From Schizochytrium sp. CCTCC M209059 (lineage: Eukaryota > Sar > Bigyra > Thraustochytrida > Thraustochytriidae): a stretch of DNA of 64,000 nucleotides. Under the pieces are notes generated by a model. The model saw nothing but the letters and a program-made list of their open reading frames with translations. It searched no databases and was not told where the DNA came from. Both the position numbers and the translations under genes were made by a program. The DNA is taken from positions 585,681 through 649,680 of the forward strand of contig KN805384.1 in NCBI GenBank assembly GCA_000818945.1, written 5' to 3'. This document shows, in pieces, positions 9,820 through 18,363 of the stretch (its first letter is position 1; every line of letters begins with the position of its first letter).

Positions 9820-10251
9820 ATGTATTCGCGGGGTAGCTCAGTAGGGTCTTTTCCGCGGGAGACGGATGCCTTGCTTACGGACTCCGGCTCGCCATCGGGG
9901 AACTTGACGGCCTACGATGACAAGCACGGCGGCGAATACGTCTTTTCAAGGGGAGGAGACGTGCACCTCAACAAGAGTCAGCCTCACTGTTGTCCAGTCT
10001 GCTGTAGCATCTTTTCGTGCATTGCCGTCGTTTATCTTGTCTGCCTCGGCGCCTACGCGCTTGCCGGCTGGGACTACTTTCCGCACATTTGGCCACCATC
10101 CAAGGCATCGACGGTGGCAACGAATGCCTTTTGCGCTGCCGCTTTGTACTTCATTTGTCTTTTAGTCTCGCTCTACTACTGGTCCAAACAGGTCAACGAG
10201 CAGCACTACTCGCGTGGTTTCCGCCGCCTCGAACGCGTGCACCACGAGTGA
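9820..10251 (+). CDS. Two-TM protein resembling RNase kappa / V-ATPase subunit f (start uncertain)
   Basis: From the only in-frame ATG (9820) the product is 143 aa. The same frame is open, with coding-like acidic sequence, back to 9193 but without an ATG, so an upstream exon may exist. A cytosolic Ser/Gly-rich N-terminus leads to a Cys-rich CCPVCCSIFSC motif. TM1 follows at about residues 62-84, then a short lumenal loop with WDYFPHIW, TM2 at about 99-120 (NAFCAAALYFICLLVSLYYW), and a basic tail. The Cys pair before TM1, the short loop and the (N/T)xFxAAxLY pattern in TM2 match RNase kappa/V-ATPase f, a small subunit of the Vo sector, but the similarity is short. Alternative: an unrelated small membrane protein. 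Location in endomembranes is inferred. Confidence 0.55.
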   Translation: MYSRGSSVGSFPRETDALLTDSGSPSGNLTAYDDKHGGEYVFSRGGDVHLNKSQPHCCPVCCSIFSCIAVVYLVCLGAYALAGWDYFPHIWPPSKASTVATNAFCAAALYFICLLVSLYYWSKQVNEQHYSRGFRRLERVHHE

Positions 10252-11248
10252 GAAATTTCTTCGCCGGCCTTTTGCCGACCCATCTACGATTGATCGAACC
10301 CTGATCGCTTGCCCTCCACGATTGATAGTTCGCCGTTTTACACTCGAAACACTTCGGGCGCGCAATTAAAGCGAGAGCGAGACGTGTTTCAAAGCGAGAT
10401 TCTTTTTTACTTTCCTCTTACTCATAACCTCACTCATGGCGAACAAGTACGTGGGCGTATTTCGTTGTTGTTTGGTTACTTTTCTTGTTTCATTTCTTTT
10501 TATTTTGCTAGGTCGCTTTCGTTCCACTCCTCTCTATCTATACACTGTGGCTTGATGATCAGGGCGAAAAGGTATGAGCAGAAAAGGTGCATCTGCTGAT
10601 CACCACCAAGCTGCAAGGAGACAGACAAGACACATGAGGTCCGTCTTCGTGAATTCTTCTTTTTTTTTTGGTCTTGCCTCTTTAAAAGATTTATTCGGAT
10701 CAGCTCGGGCTCGTCAGCCAGGGTTACAAGATCTGGTCTTCCATTTTCTCCAACGTACGTTCGACTTTTTTTAAATGCCCATCTGTCTAATCCAACATAC
10801 ATCACATCATGTCACCTCACCTCACATCGCTCTTTTCGATCGCTGGCACCTGAGAAAGCCTCACAGTAACAAAACATCACAATCATCGTCTCCCCTTGCT
10901 TCCTTGCTTGCTTTGCTTGCTTTGCCCGTGATTGCTTCGTGAGGATTGGTTGATGAAACGGTCTCATTTTGCTCATTCACTCACCTACGTACGTACGTAG
11001 GCCTATCAGGTGGGTTCTATGAGCGAGCTGTTGGGACGATTGACAACTTGAAAGAAATCGATGAATAAACAAATGAATGACCAACTTGAAAGCAAACTCG
11101 CCAGGGGGGGGCGGGGGGAGGAGGGGCTAGCTGCGCGGCCGCACAGCGACACCGCGGCCGACGTCACAAGCCGTAGCAAGAGCAGCAGCCGCAACAGCAG
11201 CCGCTGGGTACCGGGCCAGCGTAACACACAACACAAACAAAGCGCGAG
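10252..11248. other. Intergenic, no gene seen
   Basis: About 1 kb between two plus-strand genes. T-rich 3'-UTR-like sequence with poly-T runs near 10660 and 10765, then CTTGCTTGCTTTGC repeats near 10900, and a TACGTACGTACG palindrome near 10987-10999. The promoter and leader of the coiled-coil gene starting at 11249 should be at the right end, which becomes GC-rich with a G-run at about 11105-11120. Confidence 0.55.
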
Positions 11249-13015
11249 ATGCAGCAGCTCGCGACTGCCGCGACGGCTATCAAGAGCACGCAGCGGGAGC
11301 TCGCCAAGCTGCTTTCCGACGCGCAAAGCGAGGCGAGCAGCAACACGCAAGCGCGCAGGAAGAAACGAGGATCAACAGAAGAAGTCAAGGAGGACGAAGA
11401 ACACTGGATTGCCGTGGCAACCGCCGTCGAGCGTGAGCAGGCGGCCGACCACGGTGAAAACGACATTGAAACCGTGCGGTGTCTAACTGGATTCTCGCAA
11501 GACAGTCAATTCGTGGCACTCACGCGCAAGCTTTCCGAGGCTCTCGATCGCGTAGAAACACTCGAACAGGCCCTCGAAGAAAGCCATGCAGCTCGCGACG
11601 CAGCCGTGCGCAGAACTGCAGAACTGCAAAAGGCCACGCAAGGTTTGCGCGCCCTCATGCTCGAAGCCATGCGTGACACGGAGCAGTCGAAGCATCGCAT
11701 GCGCCGCGCGCAAGCATTCTATGACCAGCTGGGGGCCGTCACCGGGACCGCAAGTGCTGAAGAACTCTTGCGGCTCAGCGAGCCACCCGCACAATTCGAG
11801 GCCTTCAAGGTCGAGCCCTCGCACACCACAGAGATCGAAACCACACGAGCGCGCCTCAAACAAGCCAATCTGGAGATTGCCAGACTTCAATCTCACGTGG
11901 AAAAACTTTCGGCAGAGAAAATAAGGGTGCGCAAGGACCGTGCTCGCCGTCATCGCGACCTCGAGCAGCTTCTCGCGTCCAAGCACAAGCAGGTTCTTGG
12001 GGCCGTGCGTCGTGTACATTATTTGCTTGAGCAGAACGAGCAGTATCAGACGGACTTGCGCAAAAAGGATGCCTACATCTCACGTCTCGAAACTAAACTG
12101 CTCGACATGAATCGCGAGCTCAATAAGCCCGAGCGTGCGTCGACTTATGCACATGCACCTCCTCGTGCTCGCTTGCGTCCCGAGCGTGTGCCCCGGGCCT
12201 CGCCACCGGCGCGGCGTCCAGCTTCGCAGTGTTCGCCATCAGGATTGACACAAGTCAATTGGAATGCAGTCTTTAGGCAGGCGACGCTTGCTCGTGGGCC
12301 CGCGCAGGATCCAGTGGCAGCACCTCGGCCACCCACGGCTCGATCTGCGGCCAGCAGTCACGTCACAACGGAAGACACGCTCATGGATCGTCTTTCGCAA
12401 TGGACAGCTCCAGCACCAGTGCCGACACCAGCGCCGGCACCAGTGGCAAGACGAGACCCAGGGTCCAATGTCGGTAGTGCGAGAAACTCCGTCAACAGCA
12501 GATCAAGAGTGAAGCAGCCGTCCCGTGCTGCGTCTCCTCCTTCTCCATCGTCGTCTTCATCTTCGTCGTCGCAGGCATCAGGCGTGTCTTCGGCAACGTC
12601 ATCTGTATCCGAATTGTCATCTTCGCCTTCGCTCGATGGGCATGATATGGCTTCGAGCGCAAGGCTTGATGCGCCAATGTCACAAGATGATCGTGAAGTC
12701 GTGTCACCGTCAACAAGCTCTGTACCGTCACCTGTTGCTCTGCCTGTCCGTGAAAGGCATACATCATCTGCTCAGGTTCAGACCCTGCGCATTTCTCGCG
12801 CAGACTCGGAGACGAGTGCGACAATTGCATCCCAGATGGCTGCCGATCTTATCGCAGACTCGCGTAAGACCTTTGAGGAACTTTTGGCTGAACAAGAGCG
12901 CGATCTTGGCGCAAACGAGGATAGAAATGAGAATGACGACGACGACTATGATGAGGATGAAGACGACAGTCTCCAGGATGCCTGGCTCGAAAAGCTTGGT
13001 GCATCAGGATTCTGA
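11249..13015 (+). CDS. Coiled-coil protein of unknown function
   Basis: 588 aa from ATG 11249. Residues about 85-300 are heptad-like and charged (KLSEALDRVETLEQALEES, then RLKQANLEIARLQSHVEKLS), predicting a long coiled coil in two blocks. Residues about 300-520 are Pro/Ala/Ser-rich and disordered, with a poly-Ser run encoded near 12540-12570. The C-terminus is strongly acidic (ENDDDDYDEDEDD) and ends with a short amphipathic-looking SLQDAWLEKLGASGF. No catalytic motif, signal peptide or TM segment is visible. A scaffold or cytoskeletal/centrosomal role would fit the architecture but is a guess. The frame is uninterrupted and its composition is unlike the flanking intergenic DNA, so the gene itself is well supported. 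Confidence 0.8.
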   Translation: MQQLATAATAIKSTQRELAKLLSDAQSEASSNTQARRKKRGSTEEVKEDEEHWIAVATAVEREQAADHGENDIETVRCLTGFSQDSQFVALTRKLSEALDRVETLEQALEESHAARDAAVRRTAELQKATQGLRALMLEAMRDTEQSKHRMRRAQAFYDQLGAVTGTASAEELLRLSEPPAQFEAFKVEPSHTTEIETTRARLKQANLEIARLQSHVEKLSAEKIRVRKDRARRHRDLEQLLASKHKQVLGAVRRVHYLLEQNEQYQTDLRKKDAYISRLETKLLDMNRELNKPERASTYAHAPPRARLRPERVPRASPPARRPASQCSPSGLTQVNWNAVFRQATLARGPAQDPVAAPRPPTARSAASSHVTTEDTLMDRLSQWTAPAPVPTPAPAPVARRDPGSNVGSARNSVNSRSRVKQPSRAASPPSPSSSSSSSSQASGVSSATSSVSELSSSPSLDGHDMASSARLDAPMSQDDREVVSPSTSSVPSPVALPVRERHTSSAQVQTLRISRADSETSATIASQMAADLIADSRKTFEELLAEQERDLGANEDRNENDDDDYDEDEDDSLQDAWLEKLGASGF

Positions 13016-13379
13016 CGTACAAAATGATTCACAGTCTTTTTTCTTTATGTTCTCATAATCCTATTGTTTGTCAGGCATCGTGCTTTCCGGGCACGTCACT
13101 GCATCCGACCATGACAACGAGTTTGAGAATGGTCTAATTAAAAAAAAAAAAAAAAAAAAAATGAGCTTGGCGCATCAGGGCGCTGAAGGACACAAAGTAC
13201 CTTCGTCTTTTTCTATTCGACACTCCATGTCCAGGCTTTGTCACCTCCGGGCACATTATCAGCCTCTTCAAAACTGTATTAGCCTGCTGACGACGAAATT
13301 TTCTGAGAGCAGACCACCATTGGCGTTCCCATTCATATCCCCGGCGACGACGACGACGCCAACGACGCCGACGAGGACG
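13016..13379. other. Intergenic with 22-nt poly-A tract
   Basis: Short interval between two same-strand genes. An A-tract occupies 13140-13161. Immediately after it a ~28-nt stretch (13163-13190) loosely resembles the last codons and stop of the upstream gene (about 12991-13018), which could be chance. An ATG at 13161 is in frame with the BAG-domain gene but would add a low-complexity Thr/Pro-rich extension; I prefer the start at 13380. Confidence 0.5.
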
Positions 13380-13811
13380 ATGGAGCCGAACTCGAGGTGG
13401 ACGAGCGCTGCGGTGGCCGTGGGCGCGGCTGCGCTCCTGGGTGGCGCCTGGCTCGCGCGAGAACAGCTGGCATGGGCGGCGCGCATGGTTTGGGATGGCG
13501 ATCTGGAGGGCAGACAGCGCGCAGCCGCGAAGCGCGACGCTCTATGGCACGTTGAGCTGCTCCTCGCGCGCGCCAAAGACCTGCGCTCAGAGGTCCTCGC
13601 TCCGCTTGAGGAAACATCAAAAGAAAATCGTACTCAAGAGGCTTTCCAGCTTCGCGTAAACGGCGCCGAGACGAGGCTGCTCGAAGTGCTGTACGAACTC
13701 GACACGGTTCGCGGTGACGAGGACATCGTCAAAGCCCGCAAAGACGCTGTGCGATGGATCAATGCAGAATGCATGGACAAGATCGACGCGCTTCGCGCCA
13801 CAAACAAGTAG
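13380..13811 (+). CDS. Membrane-anchored BAG-domain Hsp70 nucleotide-exchange factor (Snl1-like)
   Basis: 143 aa from ATG 13380, chosen because it places a hydrophobic anchor directly at the N-terminus (residues about 7-30, AAVAVGAAALLGGAW). The rest is helical and ends in a BAG-domain signature: LLEVLYELDTVRGDEDIV then KARKDAVRWINAECMDKID, matching the third helix where Arg/Lys/Asp contact the Hsp70 ATPase cleft. By family knowledge BAG domains release ADP from Hsp70. An N-terminal TM plus a single BAG domain in a ~150-aa protein is the layout of yeast Snl1 at the ER/nuclear envelope. Membrane tethering to ER is inferred. An in-frame ATG at 13161 would give a 73-residue longer form. The BAG assignment is by motif reading only. 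Confidence 0.72.
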   Translation: MEPNSRWTSAAVAVGAAALLGGAWLAREQLAWAARMVWDGDLEGRQRAAAKRDALWHVELLLARAKDLRSEVLAPLEETSKENRTQEAFQLRVNGAETRLLEVLYELDTVRGDEDIVKARKDAVRWINAECMDKIDALRATNK

Positions 13812-14000
13812 GTCACTCGCTCACGATTGTCCCGTGGAGGGGCCCGCGCATGAAAAAAAAAAAAATCAATGTATTCTTGGTCGGTCAACGCGCTCAAAAG
13901 TTAGAACATGGTGGTACAGTAGTATACATACAAACATACACGAAGAAGAAAATTAGACATTCGAGGTTCGAGAGGTTTTTCGCCCTCTCTCTCTGTCTCT

Positions 14001-16934
14001 CTAGTACTTGATGCCGACTGCGAGACGCTGGTATACATCGTAGAGCCAGGTTCTATAGTGATTGATGGACACGTCAATGAGGTCGTTTACAAATGTGATG
14101 CAGGCTGCCGTCGACTTGCCAACCTGAAACCGCTCGTTAAGCTGACGGATTGTCTCCTCGCCGCCAGCTTGGAAACAGTCGAGGTCCGCCTCGTTGCTAA
14201 GCATCATTTCAATCATAAGGATGAACTGCTCGCGGCGCTTTCGCGCAGCGAGGAAAGCCTTGCAGCAAAGCGTCCGAAAGCGTCGAAAGAGGGCCGAGTC
14301 TGGGCCGTCGAGGAGCTGAACAAACTCGCTCGTGATTTTAAAGGGAACATCGCGTTCAAAGTTCATGTTGCCAGGACCTTGCGACGAGAGGAGGTATCCA
14401 AAGTCAATGTGGACAATATGGCCCTCGGCGTTGATGAGAAGATTGCCATTGTGACGGTCCTTGATTTGAAGCAGGTAACACACGATGCAGTAGGCTGCGA
14501 GGGACTCGCAAAAGTTAGACTGCGCTCGTTTAAAAGCCGGGGATTTGGGTCGTCCGAAATAACGAATGAAAAAATTGCGTAGGGTTGTGTAGTCGGTATC
14601 GTTCTTCTTTAACGAGTCGAGCGAAATTGTGTCGGGCACCGCCTGAATAAGCCCACTGTCCGGCGAGACGGCCAACACATCGTACGGATGCAGACGCAAG
14701 GGCAGACCATCTTCGCGGTAAACCGAGTCAAAGAGTGCAATGAGTTGTGCCGCGAACTGCTCCTGGCGAAGATCATCGTCGCTCTTGACAATAATGGGCA
14801 CAATGCTCCACGAGGGAAGATGGCTCCAGCGGCTCTGCGCTGCAACGCGCTTGGTCTTGTCGGCCCAACGCTCACGAAAAATTACAGTCTGCGACTTGCC
14901 CGTGGCTTCATCGTCATCGTCATCGTCATCGTCGTTGGCGGTGTCGTCGCGGTCATCCGCGTGTCCGTGCATCTTTTCAAGGTCCCCTTCGTCACCAAAG
15001 ACGGGCTCATCGCCGCTTGTTCCATTAGTAAAAGCCACGCGTGAGGCACTAGGCACAAGCGCGTCGCGATCGCTCTGCGCCTCGTCAGCCCAGTGGTTCT
15101 CCTTTTCATCATGGTGGTATGTCGGAGTCACGGAGGGCTCGTCGGAGGGGACAACAACGGTTGGGGCATCTTTGAGGGTTGCAAAGTCCTCGCCATCATT
15201 GAGAGCGCGGAGCATGGAGTCTTCAGAACCGTATGAGCGAGCCGAGGGAGGCATCCGAGCACTAGCGTGCGATGATAGCTCGATCTCGACAAAGTTTCCC
15301 TCTGTTGAAGAGGCGAAAGAGGCCTCCCGCGAGCGCTCCGCACCCTGTGCTGCGAGCTTTTCACGAGCAGTGTCGCGCTGGTCTTCAAAGTCAAAGTCTT
15401 TGTGGTGAACAAAATGGCTGAAGCCGGCGCCTCGCCCGCCCCCGGGCAAGTCGTTTGCAGCCACAGACCGGGGCGTCCACTGCCCCAGCACGGCATCGTC
15501 TGCAGACCGGCGTGGCGTTCGAGCCATTTGCTTGGATGGATCCTTGGTATGTGCGGTAAATTGTTTGGCACGCTCGAGGCCAAGGCGGGCCTCGTCAAAG
15601 CTGCCCGCGCGCGACCGGCGCGCGCGCAGGTCCTCGTCAGCACCATGACTGGAGCCGGGGGACGTTGGCCGACTTGGCACGCCAAGATCGTGATATTCCG
15701 TGCCAACGCTTTCCGTAGTAGAAAAGGTTTGAAGCATGACACCTCCGGCCGAGAGTTGCGAAGAGGTGGAAAGATGACGCTGCAAAGACGTTTTCAGCTG
15801 ACCAAGACGAGACTTGATGCGATCTCCAAGATCTCCGCTCGCCTGACGCTGGACACCACTTTTCTTTTCCGTCTGAAAAGGGTCGCCCTCGCGTACCCCT
15901 GGCGTGTCAAATGTTCCATCGTCGTTGAAGCTGCCAACATCATCAACCACCTCGAGGCAAACGAGATACGGCACGCGTGTATTCGTCTTGAAACAAAAGG
16001 AGTCGTCGGCGACAATGCCTACGACGCGCGAAGGACGTTTGCCGATGGGCAAGTACATGACGTCGGATGGAAGGTACTCGGCCTGGAGCGCACGTAGTGT
16101 AGCGCGAAGCATCTTGTTGCGAGTGGTCTCCGGGGCGGCAGAGAGGGTGCCACCCATATGAGTGAGCTCATCAAAGAAGGAGACAGCCCAGCGGAACTCA
16201 TTAACACCGAGGACGTGAGGTGGCCCGGGCGCGAGTCGCGGGAGAGGTTTGATGGGCTCAAAATGAAACGGTGTAGGCGACGTACCCGCGTCATTTTGCG
16301 AGGTGGGCGAGGCCACCGGCGAGACATCTGCTGTCGTATCACCCTCCTCCAGAGCTGGCAAGAGGCCGGTGGCGGTTTCGATTGCGGTGCTGTCTGTAAT
16401 GGCGAGTCCCGAAACAGGCGACAGCGCCGCACAGGCCATGAGGGCTCGTTGTTCGGTTTGCTCGACGAGAGATCCGGTGACGTCAGCGGGTGAAAACGCT
16501 CGCACGAACCAAAAGAGTCTATGCGCAAAACGTAGTGATTTGGCGCTTTTCTCGAGGAGAAAGTGCTCAAGCGCTTCCATCGTCGCGTCTTGCGCGCCGT
16601 GCAGGGCAAAATTGACAAATTGGGGTACGAAGAAAATGAAGCGCTCGGGGCGATGGCTGTACAGGGCCTCGAGTTCGTGCACAACAACTCTATGTGCATA
16701 CATGCGAAGCATGATTTGAAACACGTAGGCGGTAGAGTCAATATCGTACTTTTTGGTGGTCCCAAGACTCATGGCCTCGAGGAAGCCTATCCACTTCTCC
16801 CGGAGAGCCTCTGCCGTGGGCCGCGAGCCCTGCGTCGCTCGCGCACGCGCCATGTCCATGTCTTCGTACTCTACGCCAGCTACCTCGGCCGCATAGCAGC
16901 ATCTGCAGGTCAGCAAACGGTAAAAGACTGCCAT
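14001..16934 (-). CDS. PI4KB: Phosphatidylinositol 4-kinase, type III beta class
   Basis: 977 aa from ATG 16934. Residues about 35-180 resemble the PIK/lipid-kinase-unique helical region (SLGTTKKYDIDSTAYVFQIM). The middle (about 180-650) is disordered, Ser/Asp-rich, with an acidic run (DDRDDTANDDDDDDDD). The lipid-kinase catalytic domain fills about 680-977: WSIVPIIVKSDDDLRQEQFA (N-lobe lysine), LQIKDRHNGN catalytic loop near residue 824, VHIDFGYLLS metal-binding motif near 842. All catalytic residues are present. It should phosphorylate PI at the D4 position at Golgi/endosomal membranes to make PI4P. The central insert is the likely site of phosphorylation-dependent regulation (14-3-3 in other eukaryotes). 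Convergent with the BAG gene, 189 bp apart. Confidence 0.93.
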   Translation of the reverse strand: MAVFYRLLTCRCCYAAEVAGVEYEDMDMARARATQGSRPTAEALREKWIGFLEAMSLGTTKKYDIDSTAYVFQIMLRMYAHRVVVHELEALYSHRPERFIFFVPQFVNFALHGAQDATMEALEHFLLEKSAKSLRFAHRLFWFVRAFSPADVTGSLVEQTEQRALMACAALSPVSGLAITDSTAIETATGLLPALEEGDTTADVSPVASPTSQNDAGTSPTPFHFEPIKPLPRLAPGPPHVLGVNEFRWAVSFFDELTHMGGTLSAAPETTRNKMLRATLRALQAEYLPSDVMYLPIGKRPSRVVGIVADDSFCFKTNTRVPYLVCLEVVDDVGSFNDDGTFDTPGVREGDPFQTEKKSGVQRQASGDLGDRIKSRLGQLKTSLQRHLSTSSQLSAGGVMLQTFSTTESVGTEYHDLGVPSRPTSPGSSHGADEDLRARRSRAGSFDEARLGLERAKQFTAHTKDPSKQMARTPRRSADDAVLGQWTPRSVAANDLPGGGRGAGFSHFVHHKDFDFEDQRDTAREKLAAQGAERSREASFASSTEGNFVEIELSSHASARMPPSARSYGSEDSMLRALNDGEDFATLKDAPTVVVPSDEPSVTPTYHHDEKENHWADEAQSDRDALVPSASRVAFTNGTSGDEPVFGDEGDLEKMHGHADDRDDTANDDDDDDDDEATGKSQTVIFRERWADKTKRVAAQSRWSHLPSWSIVPIIVKSDDDLRQEQFAAQLIALFDSVYREDGLPLRLHPYDVLAVSPDSGLIQAVPDTISLDSLKKNDTDYTTLRNFFIRYFGRPKSPAFKRAQSNFCESLAAYCIVCYLLQIKDRHNGNLLINAEGHIVHIDFGYLLSSQGPGNMNFERDVPFKITSEFVQLLDGPDSALFRRFRTLCCKAFLAARKRREQFILMIEMMLSNEADLDCFQAGGEETIRQLNERFQVGKSTAACITFVNDLIDVSINHYRTWLYDVYQRLAVGIKY

Positions 16935-17077
16935 CGTCCCCTGTCCGATGCGCAGACGCCTGCGTGCGTGCGCGCGTACGTGCGAGAGACCTCACGCGCC
17001 CAATGACGCGACTTTCGTTTTGTTCTCTTGCCAGGTCAGGCAGGTGTCGCCGCCCAAGCTGAGCACTGACAGTCAGC

Positions 17078-17452
17078 GTGTCCTTTTCACAGAACTACCG
17101 CGGAACAGAAACAGAACGGTGCTCGTCTCGCAGACCCATTGACACTTTTTGCTTAGCCTGGGGCAAGATCCCTACTGATACCGATGTCCTCGTGACACAT
17201 CCCCCGCCATTTGGTAGCAAGGACCGTGTACTGGACGGCCGAAAGATCGACTGTCCCATTCTTAGACATGAGGTCCTTGAGCGCGTGCGTCCCGCGCTTC
17301 ATGTTTTCGGACACTGCCAGTGCCACACGCCCAGTCGCGTTCAGTGCGACGAGACCACCTTTGTGAACGCGAGCTGGCCTAGTGTCCCGGGCCTTGTCGG
17401 CGACAGCGACTTGTGCGTCCCCATGTTCGAGTTGCAGTGGAATTTAATGTGA
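17078..17452 (+). pseudogene. 5'-truncated MPPED/UPF0046-type metallophosphoesterase fragment
   Basis: The frame from 17078 to the stop at 17452 encodes the C-terminal half of a calcineurin-like phosphoesterase of the MPPED family: IPTDTDVLVTHPPPFG, then RVRPALHVFGHCQC and TTFVNAS. The N-terminal half with the first metal-binding motifs (DxH, GDxx, GNHE) is absent. Only 143 bp separate this frame from the divergent PI4K start, leaving no room. The frame has no ATG at its head. The TH-GPP motif reads THPPP, and the family's GHxH metal site reads GHCQ, replacing the second His with Gln. This looks like a decayed gene remnant. A spliced gene whose first exon lies elsewhere cannot be excluded: a TCCTTTTCACAG acceptor-like sequence ends at 17092. 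Confidence 0.65.
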
Positions 17453-18363
17453 AGACAAGTCCAATGCTTAACAATTTCTTAAAAGAAACATGAACTCGCG
17501 GATTTGCTTATTTCGTATTATTGCTTGTTCGATGCGGCCTCCAATGAAAGCAACTCAAATTGTCGTTTAATTAGGCGTGACAGATGTCAAGTCTGCGACG
17601 GCAGTCGCCAGTGCGAACGAGCTGTTAGGATGGATGCGAATCTTGTTCATTTCCCAGATGACTAGCTTGAACCAGTGGCCTGCCTTTGCACATTTTGCCA
17701 TTGCTTGCTTTGATTGTGCGGTGTCTCTCGGAAGGAACTTTATTGGCTTGTGCGTTCCTTGGATGGTAAACGGGGAGCAGGATCATCTGGCTGCAAGCTC
17801 TCCGGGAGATTCAGAATGGACACGAACAAAGAAATAGACAGTATGCGTACAGAGTGAAATCATTTTGTTTTCAAAACAAACAAGGGCCTAGTCCTGGCAA
17901 TCCAGCCTGCGGAAGCTATTTTCGTCTTCACTCTCATGATCGATCATCTCTTAGTACCGTGAATGCCATAACGACGTCTCTCTCATTATCTCTCTTGTGC
18001 GAGTATGTGTGCCATGCCATGGTGCAAAAAGAAGAGCTTGAGGGTTTTGCTCGCGGCGAACAACCAGCCAGATACCAGCTTTCTACGACGTAGTATTCTA
18101 CACGTAGTGAAGTGCCAGCTATAGAAACAGTAGTAGTACTCCCTTACATAGTAGTAGTAAAAGTGGCCATGAAAAGCCAGTATAGGCGGCCAGTAGTCGC
18201 AAGCAAGCTAAAGAACGAAAGGCGAGCAAAGCAAGATCGTCGTCAGCAACTACCTCGTCCGTTCGTTCGCGCGCTCGGTTCACGTCAAGCAGACGGGCAA
18301 TCGGAGTCAGGGACGCGTCGCAGGCACGTAGACAAGTAGGGCGGCGCGCAGGCAAGAAGAAAG
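17453..18363. other. Intergenic, upstream of glutaminyl-tRNA synthetase
   Basis: About 0.9 kb, AT-richer than coding DNA, no convincing gene. A GTAGTA-rich patch lies at 18128-18165. The last ~150 bp become GC-rich and should contain the promoter and leader of the GlnRS gene. Confidence 0.55.

Noticed and set aside
13140..13190. Poly-A followed by a loose repeat of the upstream gene's 3' end, suggesting a retro-inserted mRNA end
   Set aside because: The similarity is only ~28 nt with several mismatches and there is no target-site duplication.
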